Notes: generated by a model from the sequence alone, not told the origin. DNA of 64,000 nt from Christiangramia salexigens (GCF_001889005.1 NZ_CP018153.1:2142501-2206500); one strand, 5' to 3'; shown: positions 1 through 8,962, numbered from the stretch's first letter. Translations and numbers: made by a program.

Positions 1-3000
1 CAGCTGTTCAAACCGTAACAGCTACAGATGCCGATAGCGGCGATACGCAAACCTATTCTATTGACGGAACCGACTCAGGATTCTTTAGTATTGATCCAAA
101 TTCTGGAGTACTGACATTTAATACAGCGCCGGATTTTGAGAATAAGGCTGATGATAATGGAGATAATGTTTATAACCTGAATGTTATCGTAACTGATGCA
201 GCCGATAATACAGATTCTCAGGCTATCGCAATTACCGTAACCGATGTTAATGAAGCGCCGGTAATTTCAGCTAGTGACAAAAATGTTCCAGAAGGTCAGA
301 CAGCAGTTCAAACCGTAACAGCTACAGATGCCGACAGCGGCGATACGCAAACCTATTCTATTGACGGAACCGACTCAGCATTCTTTAGTATCGATCCAAA
401 TTCTGGAGTGCTGACATTTAATACCGCTCCAGATTTTGAGAATAAAGCTGATGCTAATGGAGATAATGTGTATAACCTGAATGTTATCGTAACCGATGCA
501 GCAGATAATACAGATTCCCAGGCCATCGCTATTATTGTAACCGATGTCAATGAAGCGCCGGTAATTTCAGCTAGTGACAAAAATGTTCCGGAAGGTCAGA
601 CAGCAGTTCAAACCGTAACAGCAACCGATGCCGATAGCGGCGATACGCAAACCTATTCTATTGACGGAACCGACTCAGCTTTCTTTAGTATTGATCCTGA
701 TTCTGGAGTGCTGACATTTAAAACAGCTCCGGATTTTGAGAATAAGGCAGATGATAATGGAGATAATGTTTATGAATTGAATGTTATCGTAACCGATGCA
801 GCCAACAATGTAGATTCTCAGGCTATCGCAATTACCGTAACCGATGTCAATGAAGCGCCTGTAATTTCTGCTAGTGACAAAAATGTTCCAGAAGGTCAGA
901 CAGCGGTTCAAACCGTAACAGCTACAGATGCAGATAGTGGGGATACGCAAACCTATTCAATTGATGGAATCGACTCAGCATTCTTTAGTATTGATTCTAG
1001 TACAGGTAAGTTAACTTTTATAACAAAGCCAGATTTTGAAAGCCCTGCTGATGATAATGGAGATAACATTTATGAAATTATAGTGACCGTTACTGACGCG
1101 GCCGGAAATACCGATTCTGAAAACATTTCGATCACGGTTACTGATGTTGCTGAAGACGTGTCTCAGGCAGATCCAATACTTACTGCTTCTGATGTGAATG
1201 TTGAAGAAGGCAACACCTTTGTACAAATTGTTTCAGCAACGGATGCCGACAATGATGATTCACAGACCTACTCCATCAGCGGAGCGGATGCTGATTTATT
1301 TAGTATCGATCCTGAAACGGGAGAACTGAGATTTAACGCAGCTCCGGATTTTGAGAATCCTGCTGATGAGAATGCAGATAACATTTACGAAGTAATAGTA
1401 ACAGTTACTGACGCGGCCGGAAATACCGATTCTGAAAGCATTTCGATCACGGTGATTGATGTTGCTGAAGACGTGTCTCAGGCAGATCCAGTACTTACTG
1501 CTTCTGATGTTGATGTTGAAGAAGGCAACACCTTTGTACAAACCGTTTCGGCTACCGATGCCGACAATGATGATTCACAGACCTACTCCATCAGCGGAGC
1601 GGATGCTGCTTTATTCAGTATCGATCCTGAAACGGGAGAACTGAGGTTTAACGCAGCTCCGGATTTCGAGAATCCTGCTGATGAGAATGCAGATAACATT
1701 TATGAGGTTGTAGTTACGGTAACTGACAATGCCGGAAATACAGATTCTGAAAATATTTCAATCACGGTTATTGATGTTGCTGAGGACGTGTCTCAGGCAG
1801 ATCCAGTACTTACTGCTTCTGATGTTAACGTTGAAGAAGGCAACACCTTTGTGCAAACAGTTTCGGCTACCGATGCCGACACTGATGATTCACAGACCTA
1901 CTCCATCAGCGGAGCGGATGCTGATTTATTCAGTATCGATCCTGAAACGGGAGAACTGAGGTTTAACGCAGCTCCGGATTTTGAGAATCCTGCTGATGAA
2001 AATGGAGATAACATTTACGAGGTTATCGTGACCGTTACCGATGAGGCTGGAAATACCGATTCTGAAAGTATTTCAATCACGGTTACTTATGTGGCTGAAG
2101 ACGTGGCTCAGGCAGATCCTGTACTTACCGCATCGGATGTGAATGTAGAAGAAGGTAACACCTTTGTGCAAACCGTTTCAGCGACCGATGCCGATAAAGA
2201 TGATGTTCTTACCTATTCTATCTCAGGTAAAGATGCAGGTATATTTAGCATCGATCAAGATTCGGGAGAACTTAGATTTAATGTAGCTCCTGATTTTGAA
2301 TTGCCAGCCGACGACAACGGAGATAATAGCTATGAGATCACAGTTACCGTTACAGATAGTTTTGGCAATACAGATTCGCAAAACATTACTATTAACGTAC
2401 TGGATATAGATGATACCGATGATGACCAGGATGGTCTTTTAAATTCTGAAGAGGAGCTACTGGAAACAGATCCTTTAAATCCGGATACGGACGGAGACGG
2501 GCTAACCGATGGCGAAGAAGTATTAGGATTGGACGACCCGGGAACTGAACTGGTGCCGGAAAATTTAAGTGACCCTCTAAATATTTGTGATCCTTATCAA
2601 GGCTTTGGAGGTTGTGATCCCGATAATGATGGATTAACTAACGATCAGGAGCGTGAATTAGGAACCGATCTTGAAAATCCAGATACAGACGGTGACGGAT
2701 TGAATGATGGTGAAGAGGTGCTTTTCAGAGATCAACCATCTACAGTTGGGGTTCCGGAGGCTGTGACCGATCCGCTTAACCCATGTGACCCGATAAGGGA
2801 TGTTAGAGAATGCTACTCAGAAGGTCCTGAAGTGATACAGAAAATATCTCCAAATGGGGATGGAATTAATGATTACTTCCAGGTTCTTGGAATTTCAGCA
2901 TTCGGAGAGAACACTGTAGAAATCTTCAATCGTTGGGGAATCAAAGTATTTGAAACTAAGAATTACGGTAGTGCAGAAAATGTGTTCAGAGGGATTTCTG

Positions 3001-3119
3001 AGGGAAGATTAACCGTTAAGCAAGGCGAAGAGCTTCCTGCAGGAACTTATTATTATATCATAAGATTTAATAACAATGGACCTGCAAGCAAATCCGGTTA
3101 CCTCTACATAAACAGATAG
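1..3119 (+). CDS. Cadherin-repeat adhesin with T9SS type-B C-terminal sorting domain (5' end outside window)
   Basis: The frame is open from base 3 to the TAG at 3117-3119 (1038 visible residues), so the start lies upstream of the window. Visible residues 1 to about 800 are eight tandem cadherin-like repeats carrying DADSGD/DADNDD-type acidic motifs and the inter-repeat linker TDVNEAP or IDVAEDVSQADP, expected to bind calcium. About 802-935 is a thrombospondin type 3-like segment with DTDGDGLTDGEE and DPDNDGLTNDQE motifs. Residues 943-1038, starting near SPNGDGINDYF and containing FNRWGIKVFE and PAGTYYYII, match the type-B (gliding-motility) T9SS C-terminal domain. The protein is therefore inferred to be exported by the type IX system and attached to or released from the surface. 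A PorP/SprF gene follows after 12 bases, the usual partner arrangement for type-B substrates. The family is a confident call; the ligand is unknown. Confidence 0.93.
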   Translation, partial: AVQTVTATDADSGDTQTYSIDGTDSGFFSIDPNSGVLTFNTAPDFENKADDNGDNVYNLNVIVTDAADNTDSQAIAITVTDVNEAPVISASDKNVPEGQTAVQTVTATDADSGDTQTYSIDGTDSAFFSIDPNSGVLTFNTAPDFENKADANGDNVYNLNVIVTDAADNTDSQAIAIIVTDVNEAPVISASDKNVPEGQTAVQTVTATDADSGDTQTYSIDGTDSAFFSIDPDSGVLTFKTAPDFENKADDNGDNVYELNVIVTDAANNVDSQAIAITVTDVNEAPVISASDKNVPEGQTAVQTVTATDADSGDTQTYSIDGIDSAFFSIDSSTGKLTFITKPDFESPADDNGDNIYEIIVTVTDAAGNTDSENISITVTDVAEDVSQADPILTASDVNVEEGNTFVQIVSATDADNDDSQTYSISGADADLFSIDPETGELRFNAAPDFENPADENADNIYEVIVTVTDAAGNTDSESISITVIDVAEDVSQADPVLTASDVDVEEGNTFVQTVSATDADNDDSQTYSISGADAALFSIDPETGELRFNAAPDFENPADENADNIYEVVVTVTDNAGNTDSENISITVIDVAEDVSQADPVLTASDVNVEEGNTFVQTVSATDADTDDSQTYSISGADADLFSIDPETGELRFNAAPDFENPADENGDNIYEVIVTVTDEAGNTDSESISITVTYVAEDVAQADPVLTASDVNVEEGNTFVQTVSATDADKDDVLTYSISGKDAGIFSIDQDSGELRFNVAPDFELPADDNGDNSYEITVTVTDSFGNTDSQNITINVLDIDDTDDDQDGLLNSEEELLETDPLNPDTDGDGLTDGEEVLGLDDPGTELVPENLSDPLNICDPYQGFGGCDPDNDGLTNDQERELGTDLENPDTDGDGLNDGEEVLFRDQPSTVGVPEAVTDPLNPCDPIRDVRECYSEGPEVIQKISPNGDGINDYFQVLGISAFGENTVEIFNRWGIKVFETKNYGSAENVFRGISEGRLTVKQGEELPAGTYYYIIRFNNNGPASKSGYLYINR
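3..2405 (+). repeat. Eight in-frame tandem cadherin repeats in two size classes
   Basis: Equivalent codons of successive units fall at 3, 303, 603, 903, 1218, 1533, 1848 and 2163. The first three units are 300 bases (100 residues) and units four to seven are 315 bases (105 residues). The 300-base units are almost identical to each other at nucleotide level, as are several of the 315-base units, which suggests recent duplication by recombination. The array continues upstream of the window. Confidence 0.9.
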
Positions 3120-3131
3120 AAAGTTTTTGAA

Positions 3132-4055
3132 ATGATAAGAATGAAAAAAATATATCTAAGCCTAATATTATTCAGCATAAGCTTTATTGGCTTTGCTCAG
3201 CAGAATTCACAGTATACCCAGTATATGTACAATACTTCAATTTTCAACCCAGCATATGTGGGTTCTGAAGATGTTCTGAAGGTGACCGGTCTTTACCGGT
3301 CACAATGGGTAGGTTTGGAAGGTGCGCCGGAAACACTAACCTTTGCCATTAATGATGCGGTTGGCAAAAATGTAGGTCTGGGATTATCTTTTATTCAGGA
3401 TAAAATTGGCCCGGGAACAGAAACCAATGTAAATGCCGACTTTTCCTATACGCTAAGATTTAATAATTCAAATCTTGCTTTTGGTATAAAAGCCGGCGCC
3501 AACTGGCTGAATGTTGATTTTAATAAACTTAGCGGATCTGAGAATGATCCTTTATTCACAAGAAATATCGACAACCGTTTTACACCAAATGTGGGAGTTG
3601 GAACTTATTATTATTCAGATAAGTATTATATCGGCCTATCTGTACCTCAGCTTTTAAAGACAGAGCATTTTAAAAGTAACGAAAATGCAGAAACCTATCT
3701 GGCTAAAGAAGAACTGCACGCTTACCTTATGGGAGGCTATGTTTTTGATATAAACAGAGACCTCAGGTTTAAACCGGCCTTTTTGATGAAAGCCGTAAAT
3801 GGTGCGCCTTTACAGGTTGACATTTCAGCGAACTTTTTGATCTATGATAAGCTTACTTTGGGTGGAGCCTATAGATACAGTGCTGCACTTAGCGGACTTA
3901 TTGGATTCCAGGTGTCTCAAAACTTATTTCTTGGTTATGCCTATGACGCTGAAACATCTGAATTAAGAAATTACAATTCCGGATCTCATGAGTTCTTTTT
4001 AAGGTTTGATATTTTTAATACGACCGGTTATTCCAGATCTCCGAGGTTCTTTTAA
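3132..4055 (+). CDS. PorP/SprF family type IX secretion system membrane protein
   Basis: 307 residues with a cleavable signal peptide (SLILFSISFIGFAQQ) followed by the family hallmark QYMYNTSIFNPAYVGS and GLYRSQWVGLEGAP, then a beta-rich outer-membrane barrel with many alternating hydrophobic segments. PorP/SprF proteins sit in the outer membrane and anchor type-B T9SS substrates or take part in their secretion. The gene starts 12 bases after the adhesin stop and is probably co-transcribed with it. The start could be the ATG at 3132 or the one at 3141 (MKKIYLS), which gives a more typical signal peptide. Genomes of this group carry many paralogs, so this copy is most likely dedicated to the upstream adhesin. 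Confidence 0.92.
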   Translation: MIRMKKIYLSLILFSISFIGFAQQNSQYTQYMYNTSIFNPAYVGSEDVLKVTGLYRSQWVGLEGAPETLTFAINDAVGKNVGLGLSFIQDKIGPGTETNVNADFSYTLRFNNSNLAFGIKAGANWLNVDFNKLSGSENDPLFTRNIDNRFTPNVGVGTYYYSDKYYIGLSVPQLLKTEHFKSNENAETYLAKEELHAYLMGGYVFDINRDLRFKPAFLMKAVNGAPLQVDISANFLIYDKLTLGGAYRYSAALSGLIGFQVSQNLFLGYAYDAETSELRNYNSGSHEFFLRFDIFNTTGYSRSPRFF

Positions 4056-4138
4056 TCAATTGTTTCAAGGATCAAAAAGCGATTTTTGCATTTATATTAA
4101 TATGTTGTACTTTCGACTATACCTAACAAACCAAACGA

Positions 4139-4726
4139 ATGTCTCAATTTTGGCTCTACTTCCAGCTTGGGCTTGAACATGTTCTAGACTGGCAGGCTTA
4201 TGACCATATTTTATTTTTAGTTGTACTTGTAGCTTCCTACACTTTTATTTCATGGAAAAAAGTTCTGTGGCTGGTTACACTTTTCACCTTGGGACATACC
4301 ATGGCGCTCTTTCTTTCTGTCTATGAAATCGTAAAGGTAGACGTAGACTATGTAGAGTTTCTGATCCCGCTTACAATTTTGGTCACCGCTATTTTTGACA
4401 TTGCTACTGCGGGTAAAAAACTTAGAAACACCAATTTTAGCCTTTTATATTTTACCACCATTTTCTTTGGGCTAATACATGGACTTGGTTTTTCTTCATA
4501 CTTCAAAATGATCGCTACGGGCACTGATAATAAATTCTGGCCTTTGGTAGAATTTGCATTGGGAATTGAATTGGCCCAAGTAATAGTGGTTCTGGTAGTA
4601 ATGATCCTGGCTTTCATATTTCAAAATGTCATTAATGTCTCAAAACGCGATTGGGTACTTGTAACCTCATCCATTGTAATTGGAATCATAATTCCCATTC
4701 TTCAGGAAACCTATAAGGCATTATAG
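4139..4726 (+). CDS. HupE/UreJ family membrane protein
   Basis: 195 residues, almost entirely hydrophobic, with about six membrane segments. The conserved histidine motifs of the family are visible: GLEHVLDWQAYDH near residues 12-23, LGHTMAL around His53 and GLIHGLGFSS around His114. HupE/UreJ proteins are thought to move nickel or cobalt across the inner membrane, but in Bacteroidota most copies are not next to hydrogenase or urease genes, and none is seen here. The metal substrate is therefore not assigned. The gene stands alone between porP and a dCMP deaminase gene, both on the same strand. Confidence 0.85.
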   Translation: MSQFWLYFQLGLEHVLDWQAYDHILFLVVLVASYTFISWKKVLWLVTLFTLGHTMALFLSVYEIVKVDVDYVEFLIPLTILVTAIFDIATAGKKLRNTNFSLLYFTTIFFGLIHGLGFSSYFKMIATGTDNKFWPLVEFALGIELAQVIVVLVVMILAFIFQNVINVSKRDWVLVTSSIVIGIIIPILQETYKAL

Positions 4727-4816
4727 TTTTAAGAATTATTAATCTGCATTTCTTCCAATAATCTATTACTTTGTAGCAAAATATGAACTTCTGCTTATAA
4801 GCCAATTAGCCTGCAT

Positions 4817-5248
4817 ATGAATACTAAAAAACAGCTGAAATTTGATAAAGCCTATCTTAGAATAGCAAGAGAATGGAGCAAATTATCTCATTGTAATAGA
4901 AAGCAGGTTGGCGCGTTAATTGTAAAGGATAGAATGATCATCTCTGATGGATACAATGGAACACCATCGGGATTTGAGAATTTTTGTGAAGACGAAGAAG
5001 GTTATACCAAATGGTATGTCCTGCATGCCGAGGCTAATGCGATACTTAAAGTAGCAGGTTCAACTCAATCCTGTAATGATGCAACCTTGTATATCACAAT
5101 GTCTCCATGTAAGGAATGTAGTAAATTGATCCATCAATCGGGTATTAAGCGACTGGTCTATCATATTGATTACAAGGATAACTCAGGATTAAAATTCCTG
5201 GAAAAAGCGGGAGTGGAACTCCAGCAAATAAGTAAACTTGAAGATTGA
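4817..5248 (+). CDS. dCMP deaminase family protein (ComEB-like)
   Basis: 143 residues with the zinc-dependent cytidine/deoxycytidylate deaminase signature: His70-Ala-Glu72 (HAEANAIL) and Pro97-Cys98-x2-Cys101 (SPCKECSK). The fold and length match the bacterial dCMP deaminase/ComEB group, which converts dCMP to dUMP as a route to dTMP. The stop codon overlaps the start of the S41 protease gene by four bases (TTGA), so the two are co-translated. A dCMP role fits the nearby nucleotide genes (nrdAB, dgt), but substrate specificity is not proven by sequence. Confidence 0.9.
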   Translation: MNTKKQLKFDKAYLRIAREWSKLSHCNRKQVGALIVKDRMIISDGYNGTPSGFENFCEDEEGYTKWYVLHAEANAILKVAGSTQSCNDATLYITMSPCKECSKLIHQSGIKRLVYHIDYKDNSGLKFLEKAGVELQQISKLED

Positions 5249-6849
5249 AGAAACGGAATAAAATATATACTCCTTTACTCCTGAGTATTGCCTGTGCCAT
5301 TGGGTTAATTCTTGGCGCAAGGATGAACTTTGACACTTCAGACGAACTTTTTTCTTCAAATCCTAAAAAGCAAAAGCTAAACAGACTAATAGATTATATC
5401 GACTACGAATATGTGGACGATGTAAATACAGATAGCATTGTAGATATCACTGTCAACAAAATTCTGGAAAACCTTGATCCACATTCGGTTTATATCCCTA
5501 AAAAGGAATATGAATCCGTAACCGAAAATATGCAGGGGGACTTCGTAGGAATTGGAGTTAGCTTTTATAAGATAAATGATACTATCGTCGTAATAAAGGC
5601 TTTGGAAGACGGTCCCAGTGAAAAAATTGGAATCCGTGGCGGAGATCGTATTCTATATGCCGATGATACGAAGTTATTCAATAGTGATCTCAGTGAAGAT
5701 TCGCTCACTACTAAGCTAAAAGGCAAGGAGAACACCAAGGTAAAACTGAAGGTCTATAGAAAAGGCACCGATAAGCTTTTAACTTTCAATGTTACCCGGG
5801 GAAAAGTTCCGCTGAAAAGTGTGGATGCGTCTTATATGCTAAATGACAAATTGGGATATATCAAGATCAATCGCTTTGCGGAAACCACATACAAGGAATT
5901 CAGAAAAGCTATCAAGCAACTTAAGAAAAAAGGGGCAACACAGATCGCACTGGACCTTCGGGATAATCCAGGCGGCTACCTTTCTGAAGCCATTAATATC
6001 GCCGATGAATTTATTAAGGATGAAAAACTGATTCTTTATACTAAGAATAAAAGCGGTTCTATTGAAAAAACCTTTGCTCAGCGAAAAGGCGAGTTCGAGG
6101 ACGGGAAAGTCTTTGTGCTGATCAACGAAAATTCAGCTTCGGCGAGTGAGGTAGTGGCCGGTGCCCTACAGGATAATGATGTGGGTACAATTATTGGCCG
6201 TAGATCTTATGGAAAAGGCCTTGTACAAAGAGAAATGGAATTAGGCGATGGAAGTGCCGTGAGATTGACTATCGCAAGGTATTATACACCAACGGGAAGA
6301 TCTATTCAAAAACCATATGAGAATGGTAATGAATCTTACTTCAATGATTATATGCGAAGGTATAAGAATGGAGAGCTAAGCAGTGAAGACAGCATTGTAG
6401 TGAACGATTCTCTAAGATATGAAACGCCTGGCGGTAAGATCGTCTATGGAGGAGGTGGTATTATTCCTGATGTTTTCATTCCGAAGAATACAGAATCGGA
6501 AAAAGAAAAATTAAGCATTCTCCTAAGAGGTGGTTATATGAGCAGGTATGTATTCGACCTTCTTGAAAAAGACAGAAAGTATTATAATTCGATTTCCAGG
6601 AACGATTTTATAGATAATTTTAAAGTTACCCAGGAAATGACCGATAACTTTGACCGATACCTTCGCCGCATGGATGTTAGAATAAATCCTACTTCAGTTA
6701 AGTATAAGCCATTATTACAAAAATACCTCAAAGCAGAGATGGCTCAGCAACTGTTTGGAACCAATGCCTTTGAACGTTTTCTTAATGAAGACGATAAGAT
6801 GATTGAAAAGTTATTGGAACTTTCAGAGCAAATAAATGAAACCTCATAG
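5245..6849 (+). CDS. S41 family C-terminal processing peptidase
   Basis: 534 residues. An N-terminal hydrophobic segment (residues about 8-27) acts as a signal or anchor, followed by a PDZ domain (about 95-185, GDFVGIGVSF and EDGPSEKIGIRGGDRI) and the S41 tail-protease domain. The catalytic dyad is visible as Ser299 in NENSASASE and Lys324 in SYGKG, 25 residues apart as in CtpA/Prc proteins. The substrate is expected to be unfolded or tagged periplasmic proteins. The only start that keeps the signal segment is TTG at 5245, which overlaps the upstream TGA; ATG start codons in this frame lie only further downstream. Confidence 0.93.
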   Translation: MKKRNKIYTPLLLSIACAIGLILGARMNFDTSDELFSSNPKKQKLNRLIDYIDYEYVDDVNTDSIVDITVNKILENLDPHSVYIPKKEYESVTENMQGDFVGIGVSFYKINDTIVVIKALEDGPSEKIGIRGGDRILYADDTKLFNSDLSEDSLTTKLKGKENTKVKLKVYRKGTDKLLTFNVTRGKVPLKSVDASYMLNDKLGYIKINRFAETTYKEFRKAIKQLKKKGATQIALDLRDNPGGYLSEAINIADEFIKDEKLILYTKNKSGSIEKTFAQRKGEFEDGKVFVLINENSASASEVVAGALQDNDVGTIIGRRSYGKGLVQREMELGDGSAVRLTIARYYTPTGRSIQKPYENGNESYFNDYMRRYKNGELSSEDSIVVNDSLRYETPGGKIVYGGGGIIPDVFIPKNTESEKEKLSILLRGGYMSRYVFDLLEKDRKYYNSISRNDFIDNFKVTQEMTDNFDRYLRRMDVRINPTSVKYKPLLQKYLKAEMAQQLFGTNAFERFLNEDDKMIEKLLELSEQINETS

Positions 6850-6857
6850 AATAGAAA

Positions 6858-6878
6858 TTTAAACCCAACAGGTTTAAA
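6858..6878. terminator. Bidirectional hairpin between convergent genes
   Basis: A perfect 8-bp inverted repeat, TTTAAACC (6858-6865) and GGTTTAAA (6871-6878) with a 5-base loop, lies between the S41 protease stop and the minus-strand FAD protein stop, which falls inside it. It is A/U-rich and probably a weak bidirectional terminator. Confidence 0.5.
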
Positions 6879-7482
6879 CCAATTTATCATGCACTTTAGT
6901 GTGATTGCCATCATTCCATTCGGTAAGTATATCTGTAGCGACGGCAGCACCACTTCCACTTGCAATTGAATATTGACTACGCCAGCCTGCAAGAGTACCT
7001 GCAACGTAAAGCCCTGGCTTAACCAGGTGATCTGTATTTTTCAGCTGAATTCTGTTTTTAGAACTTTTAGCCTTTTTATGAGGAATAACATAGTCTTCAA
7101 GTCCCTTAATTCTAAACGGACTTGTATAACCTGTAGCGATTACAATTTTTGAAGCAGTATAAATACGTTTACTTGTGATGACTTGAAAACCCCCATCTAT
7201 TTCAGATACCTCGTTTAGTTTCTCTTTTGAGATTACCCTAAGTTCAGGATATATTTCTTTTAAATGGGTAACTCCTTCCTTAAGAATCTGACTGCCTTTA
7301 GTTCCGGGTGGAATTCCGAAAACATTATTCAATAATGCTGAATTTAGGGGTGATGCTTTTTGATGTAGAATGATGCCCGCTTTTTTCCCTTCAGCATAGG
7401 GTTTATCCAAAGCAGACCCAATCACTAACGCGCAGGAGATCCCGGCTGCGCCACCTCCAATGATCAAAACATCAAAATCCAT
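6874..7482 (-). CDS. Short FAD-dependent oxidoreductase (thioredoxin reductase-like fold, no NADPH domain)
   Basis: 202 residues. The N-terminal dinucleotide-binding motif is DVLIIGGGAAGIS (residues 4-16), the second FAD motif is IVIATGYTSP, and the C-terminal GLYVAGTLAGWRSQYSIASGSGAAVATDIL matches the last FAD-binding element of the thioredoxin reductase family. At this length the central NADPH-binding domain and its CxxC redox pair are absent, so it is not a classical thioredoxin reductase. The reaction is unknown. It is the last gene of a minus-strand group with the small membrane protein (4 bases upstream) and MarC. Confidence 0.8.
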   Translation of the reverse strand: MDFDVLIIGGGAAGISCALVIGSALDKPYAEGKKAGIILHQKASPLNSALLNNVFGIPPGTKGSQILKEGVTHLKEIYPELRVISKEKLNEVSEIDGGFQVITSKRIYTASKIVIATGYTSPFRIKGLEDYVIPHKKAKSSKNRIQLKNTDHLVKPGLYVAGTLAGWRSQYSIASGSGAAVATDILTEWNDGNHTKVHDKLV

Positions 7483-7486
7483 GAAA

Positions 7487-7681
7487 CTATTTATGTTTTT
7501 TTGCTATTCTGCGGGATACCAGCAAAATCCCCATAAGTACCACGACACAGAGAGAGGCAAGTATAACGATAAGCGCCATCCCGCTATCTCCTTCCATAGG
7601 ATCCTGAAAATCCAGGACACTTATGCTAATTCCAATAAAAACAAGTGCTAAAAAAATTATGGTAAAAATAAAATACTTCAT
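7487..7681 (-). CDS. Small two-helix membrane protein
   Basis: 64 residues from the ATG at 7681 (MKYFIF). Two hydrophobic segments (FIFTIIFLALVFIGIS and ALIVILASLCVVVLMGIL) are separated by a short acidic loop, and the protein ends in RRIAKKHK, which suggests both ends face the cytoplasm. Its ATG overlaps the MarC stop by one base (TGATG), so it is very probably expressed by coupled translation. A TTG three bases further upstream is also possible. I do not recognise the family. Confidence 0.7.
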   Translation of the reverse strand: MKYFIFTIIFLALVFIGISISVLDFQDPMEGDSGMALIVILASLCVVVLMGILLVSRRIAKKHK

Positions 7682-8259
7682 CAAAACAAATTCTGAATAT
7701 TGGCAGCAAAAAGTTTTACAGCAATAGCTAATAATATCACTCCAAATATCTTTCTGATCACGTTGATTCCCTGGCTTCCCAATATCTTCTCGATCTTCGC
7801 AGAAGATTTAAGAACAAGATATACAAATATAATATTGATAAGTATAGCCACAATAATATTTATCATTTCATATTCTGCCTGAAGGGATACAAGAGAAGTC
7901 ATTGTCCCCGCTCCGGCAATCAATGGAAAAGCCAGCGGAACTATAGAAGCTGTTTCTGGCGCATCATCCTTATAAAGGCTAATTCCCAGGATCATTTCCA
8001 GAGCAAGAAAGAACAGAATAAAAGAACCCGCTACGGCAAATGAGTTAACATCTATTCCAATAAGATTTAGGATCTCCTTACCCAGAAATAAAAATACGAT
8101 CATTATGATCCCGGCAACTATAGAGGCTTTTTCACTTTGAATATGCCCTACTTTCTTCCTCAGATCAATAATGATCGGGATATTCCCAATAATATCTATA
8201 ACAGCGAAAAGAACCATTCCTGCGGTAAATATTTGTCTGAAATCTAGCACTTTCAACAT
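7681..8259 (-). CDS. MarC family integral membrane protein
   Basis: 192 residues from the ATG at 8259 (MLKVLDFRQIF), with six predicted membrane segments and the family features FAVIDIIGNIPI near the N-terminus and IVPLAFPLIAGAGTMTSL in the middle. MarC (UPF0056) proteins are inner-membrane proteins of unsettled function; a link to multiple antibiotic resistance was proposed and later questioned. A longer start at 8313 would add 18 polar residues that do not look like the family, so the shorter start is preferred. It is the first gene of a three-gene minus-strand group. Confidence 0.87.
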   Translation of the reverse strand: MLKVLDFRQIFTAGMVLFAVIDIIGNIPIIIDLRKKVGHIQSEKASIVAGIIMIVFLFLGKEILNLIGIDVNSFAVAGSFILFFLALEMILGISLYKDDAPETASIVPLAFPLIAGAGTMTSLVSLQAEYEMINIIVAILINIIFVYLVLKSSAKIEKILGSQGINVIRKIFGVILLAIAVKLFAANIQNLF

Positions 8260-8380
8260 AGCGTTAATTTTAGAAAATTGCCGCAAAAATAAATCTTCTT
8301 TTCTGATTTTCAAGCACTCCGCCAGATTAAATTTATGTAAACTTTCTCCCGCATTTTCTTTAGAATCTTTTATAGTAATT

Positions 8381-8388
8381 TATCTTTG
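8381..8388 (+). promoter_or_regulatory. Candidate -7 promoter box for the DUF3109 gene
   Basis: TATCTTTG matches the Bacteroidota -7 consensus TAnnTTTG exactly, and the ATG of the next gene begins only 4 bases after it. If used, the transcript would be almost leaderless. No good -33 TTG is seen at the usual spacing. Confidence 0.35.
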
Positions 8389-8392
8389 TCAC

Positions 8393-8962
8393 ATGTTTCA
8401 AATTGGAAAAACTCTGGTATCTGAAGAGATCATAAAAAATGATTTCGTGTGTAATATTTCGGCATGTAAAGGTGCCTGTTGTATAGATGGCGAAGCAGGA
8501 GCTCCTGTTGAGCCGGAGGAAAGAGCGATCATGGAAGATATTTACCCGAAGGTGAAGCCTTTTCTTAGAAAGAAAGGCATAGAAGCCATAGAAGCTCAGG
8601 GCGTATATATTACCAGGGAAAACGGCGAAATTGAAACCCCTTTGATCGATGGTGCAGATTGTGCCTATGTGATCTTTGATGACAAAGGCACTGCTTTATG
8701 CGGTATTGAGGAAGCTTATAATTCCGGAGAAATAGATTGGAAAAAACCGGTTTCCTGTCATTTATATCCGGTTCGGGTTGAAGAATACAGTGCATTCGCT
8801 GCTGTGAATTATCACAGATGGGATATTTGCGATGATGCCTGTAGTCTGGGGGCAGAACTTCAAGTCCCTATTTATAAATTCACCAAGGATGCTTTGATAA
8901 GGAAATTTGGTGAAGATTGGTATAAGGAGTTGGAAGAAGTTGCGAAACAGATTGCAAAATAA
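8393..8962 (+). CDS. DUF3109 family cysteine-rich protein
   Basis: 189 residues from the ATG at 8393 (MFQIGKTLVSEEI), a start that fits the family; the frame is open further upstream but only across the opposite-strand marC gene. Nine cysteines are spread in a conserved pattern: Cys20, Cys25, Cys29, Cys30 (CNISACKGACC), Cys90, Cys103, Cys122 (SCHLYPVR), Cys146 and Cys150 (CDDACSLG). The pattern resembles the YkgJ-like group of presumed zinc or iron-sulfur binding proteins. DUF3109 is widespread in Bacteroidota and has no assigned function. It is transcribed divergently from marC. Confidence 0.85.
   Translation: MFQIGKTLVSEEIIKNDFVCNISACKGACCIDGEAGAPVEPEERAIMEDIYPKVKPFLRKKGIEAIEAQGVYITRENGEIETPLIDGADCAYVIFDDKGTALCGIEEAYNSGEIDWKKPVSCHLYPVRVEEYSAFAAVNYHRWDICDDACSLGAELQVPIYKFTKDALIRKFGEDWYKELEEVAKQIAK

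Noticed and set aside
675..1541. Minus-strand open frames across the adhesin repeats
   Set aside because: They recur in each repeat as mirror images of the coding strand and have Cys/Ile-rich translations without family resemblance.
3..2405. Regular tandem repeats considered as a CRISPR-like or non-coding array
   Set aside because: The units are 300-315 bases, fully in frame and encode cadherin-like domains; there are no short repeats with unique spacers.
3282..3303. Perfect 9-bp inverted repeat GTGACCGGT / ACCGGTCAC
   Set aside because: It lies within the conserved VTGLYRSQW coding motif of the PorP/SprF gene, so the symmetry is most simply explained by codon content.
8171..8392. In-frame extension of the DUF3109 gene to 8171
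   Set aside because: The extension runs over the opposite-strand marC coding sequence and its translation does not resemble the family; the ATG at 8393 gives the conserved N-terminus.
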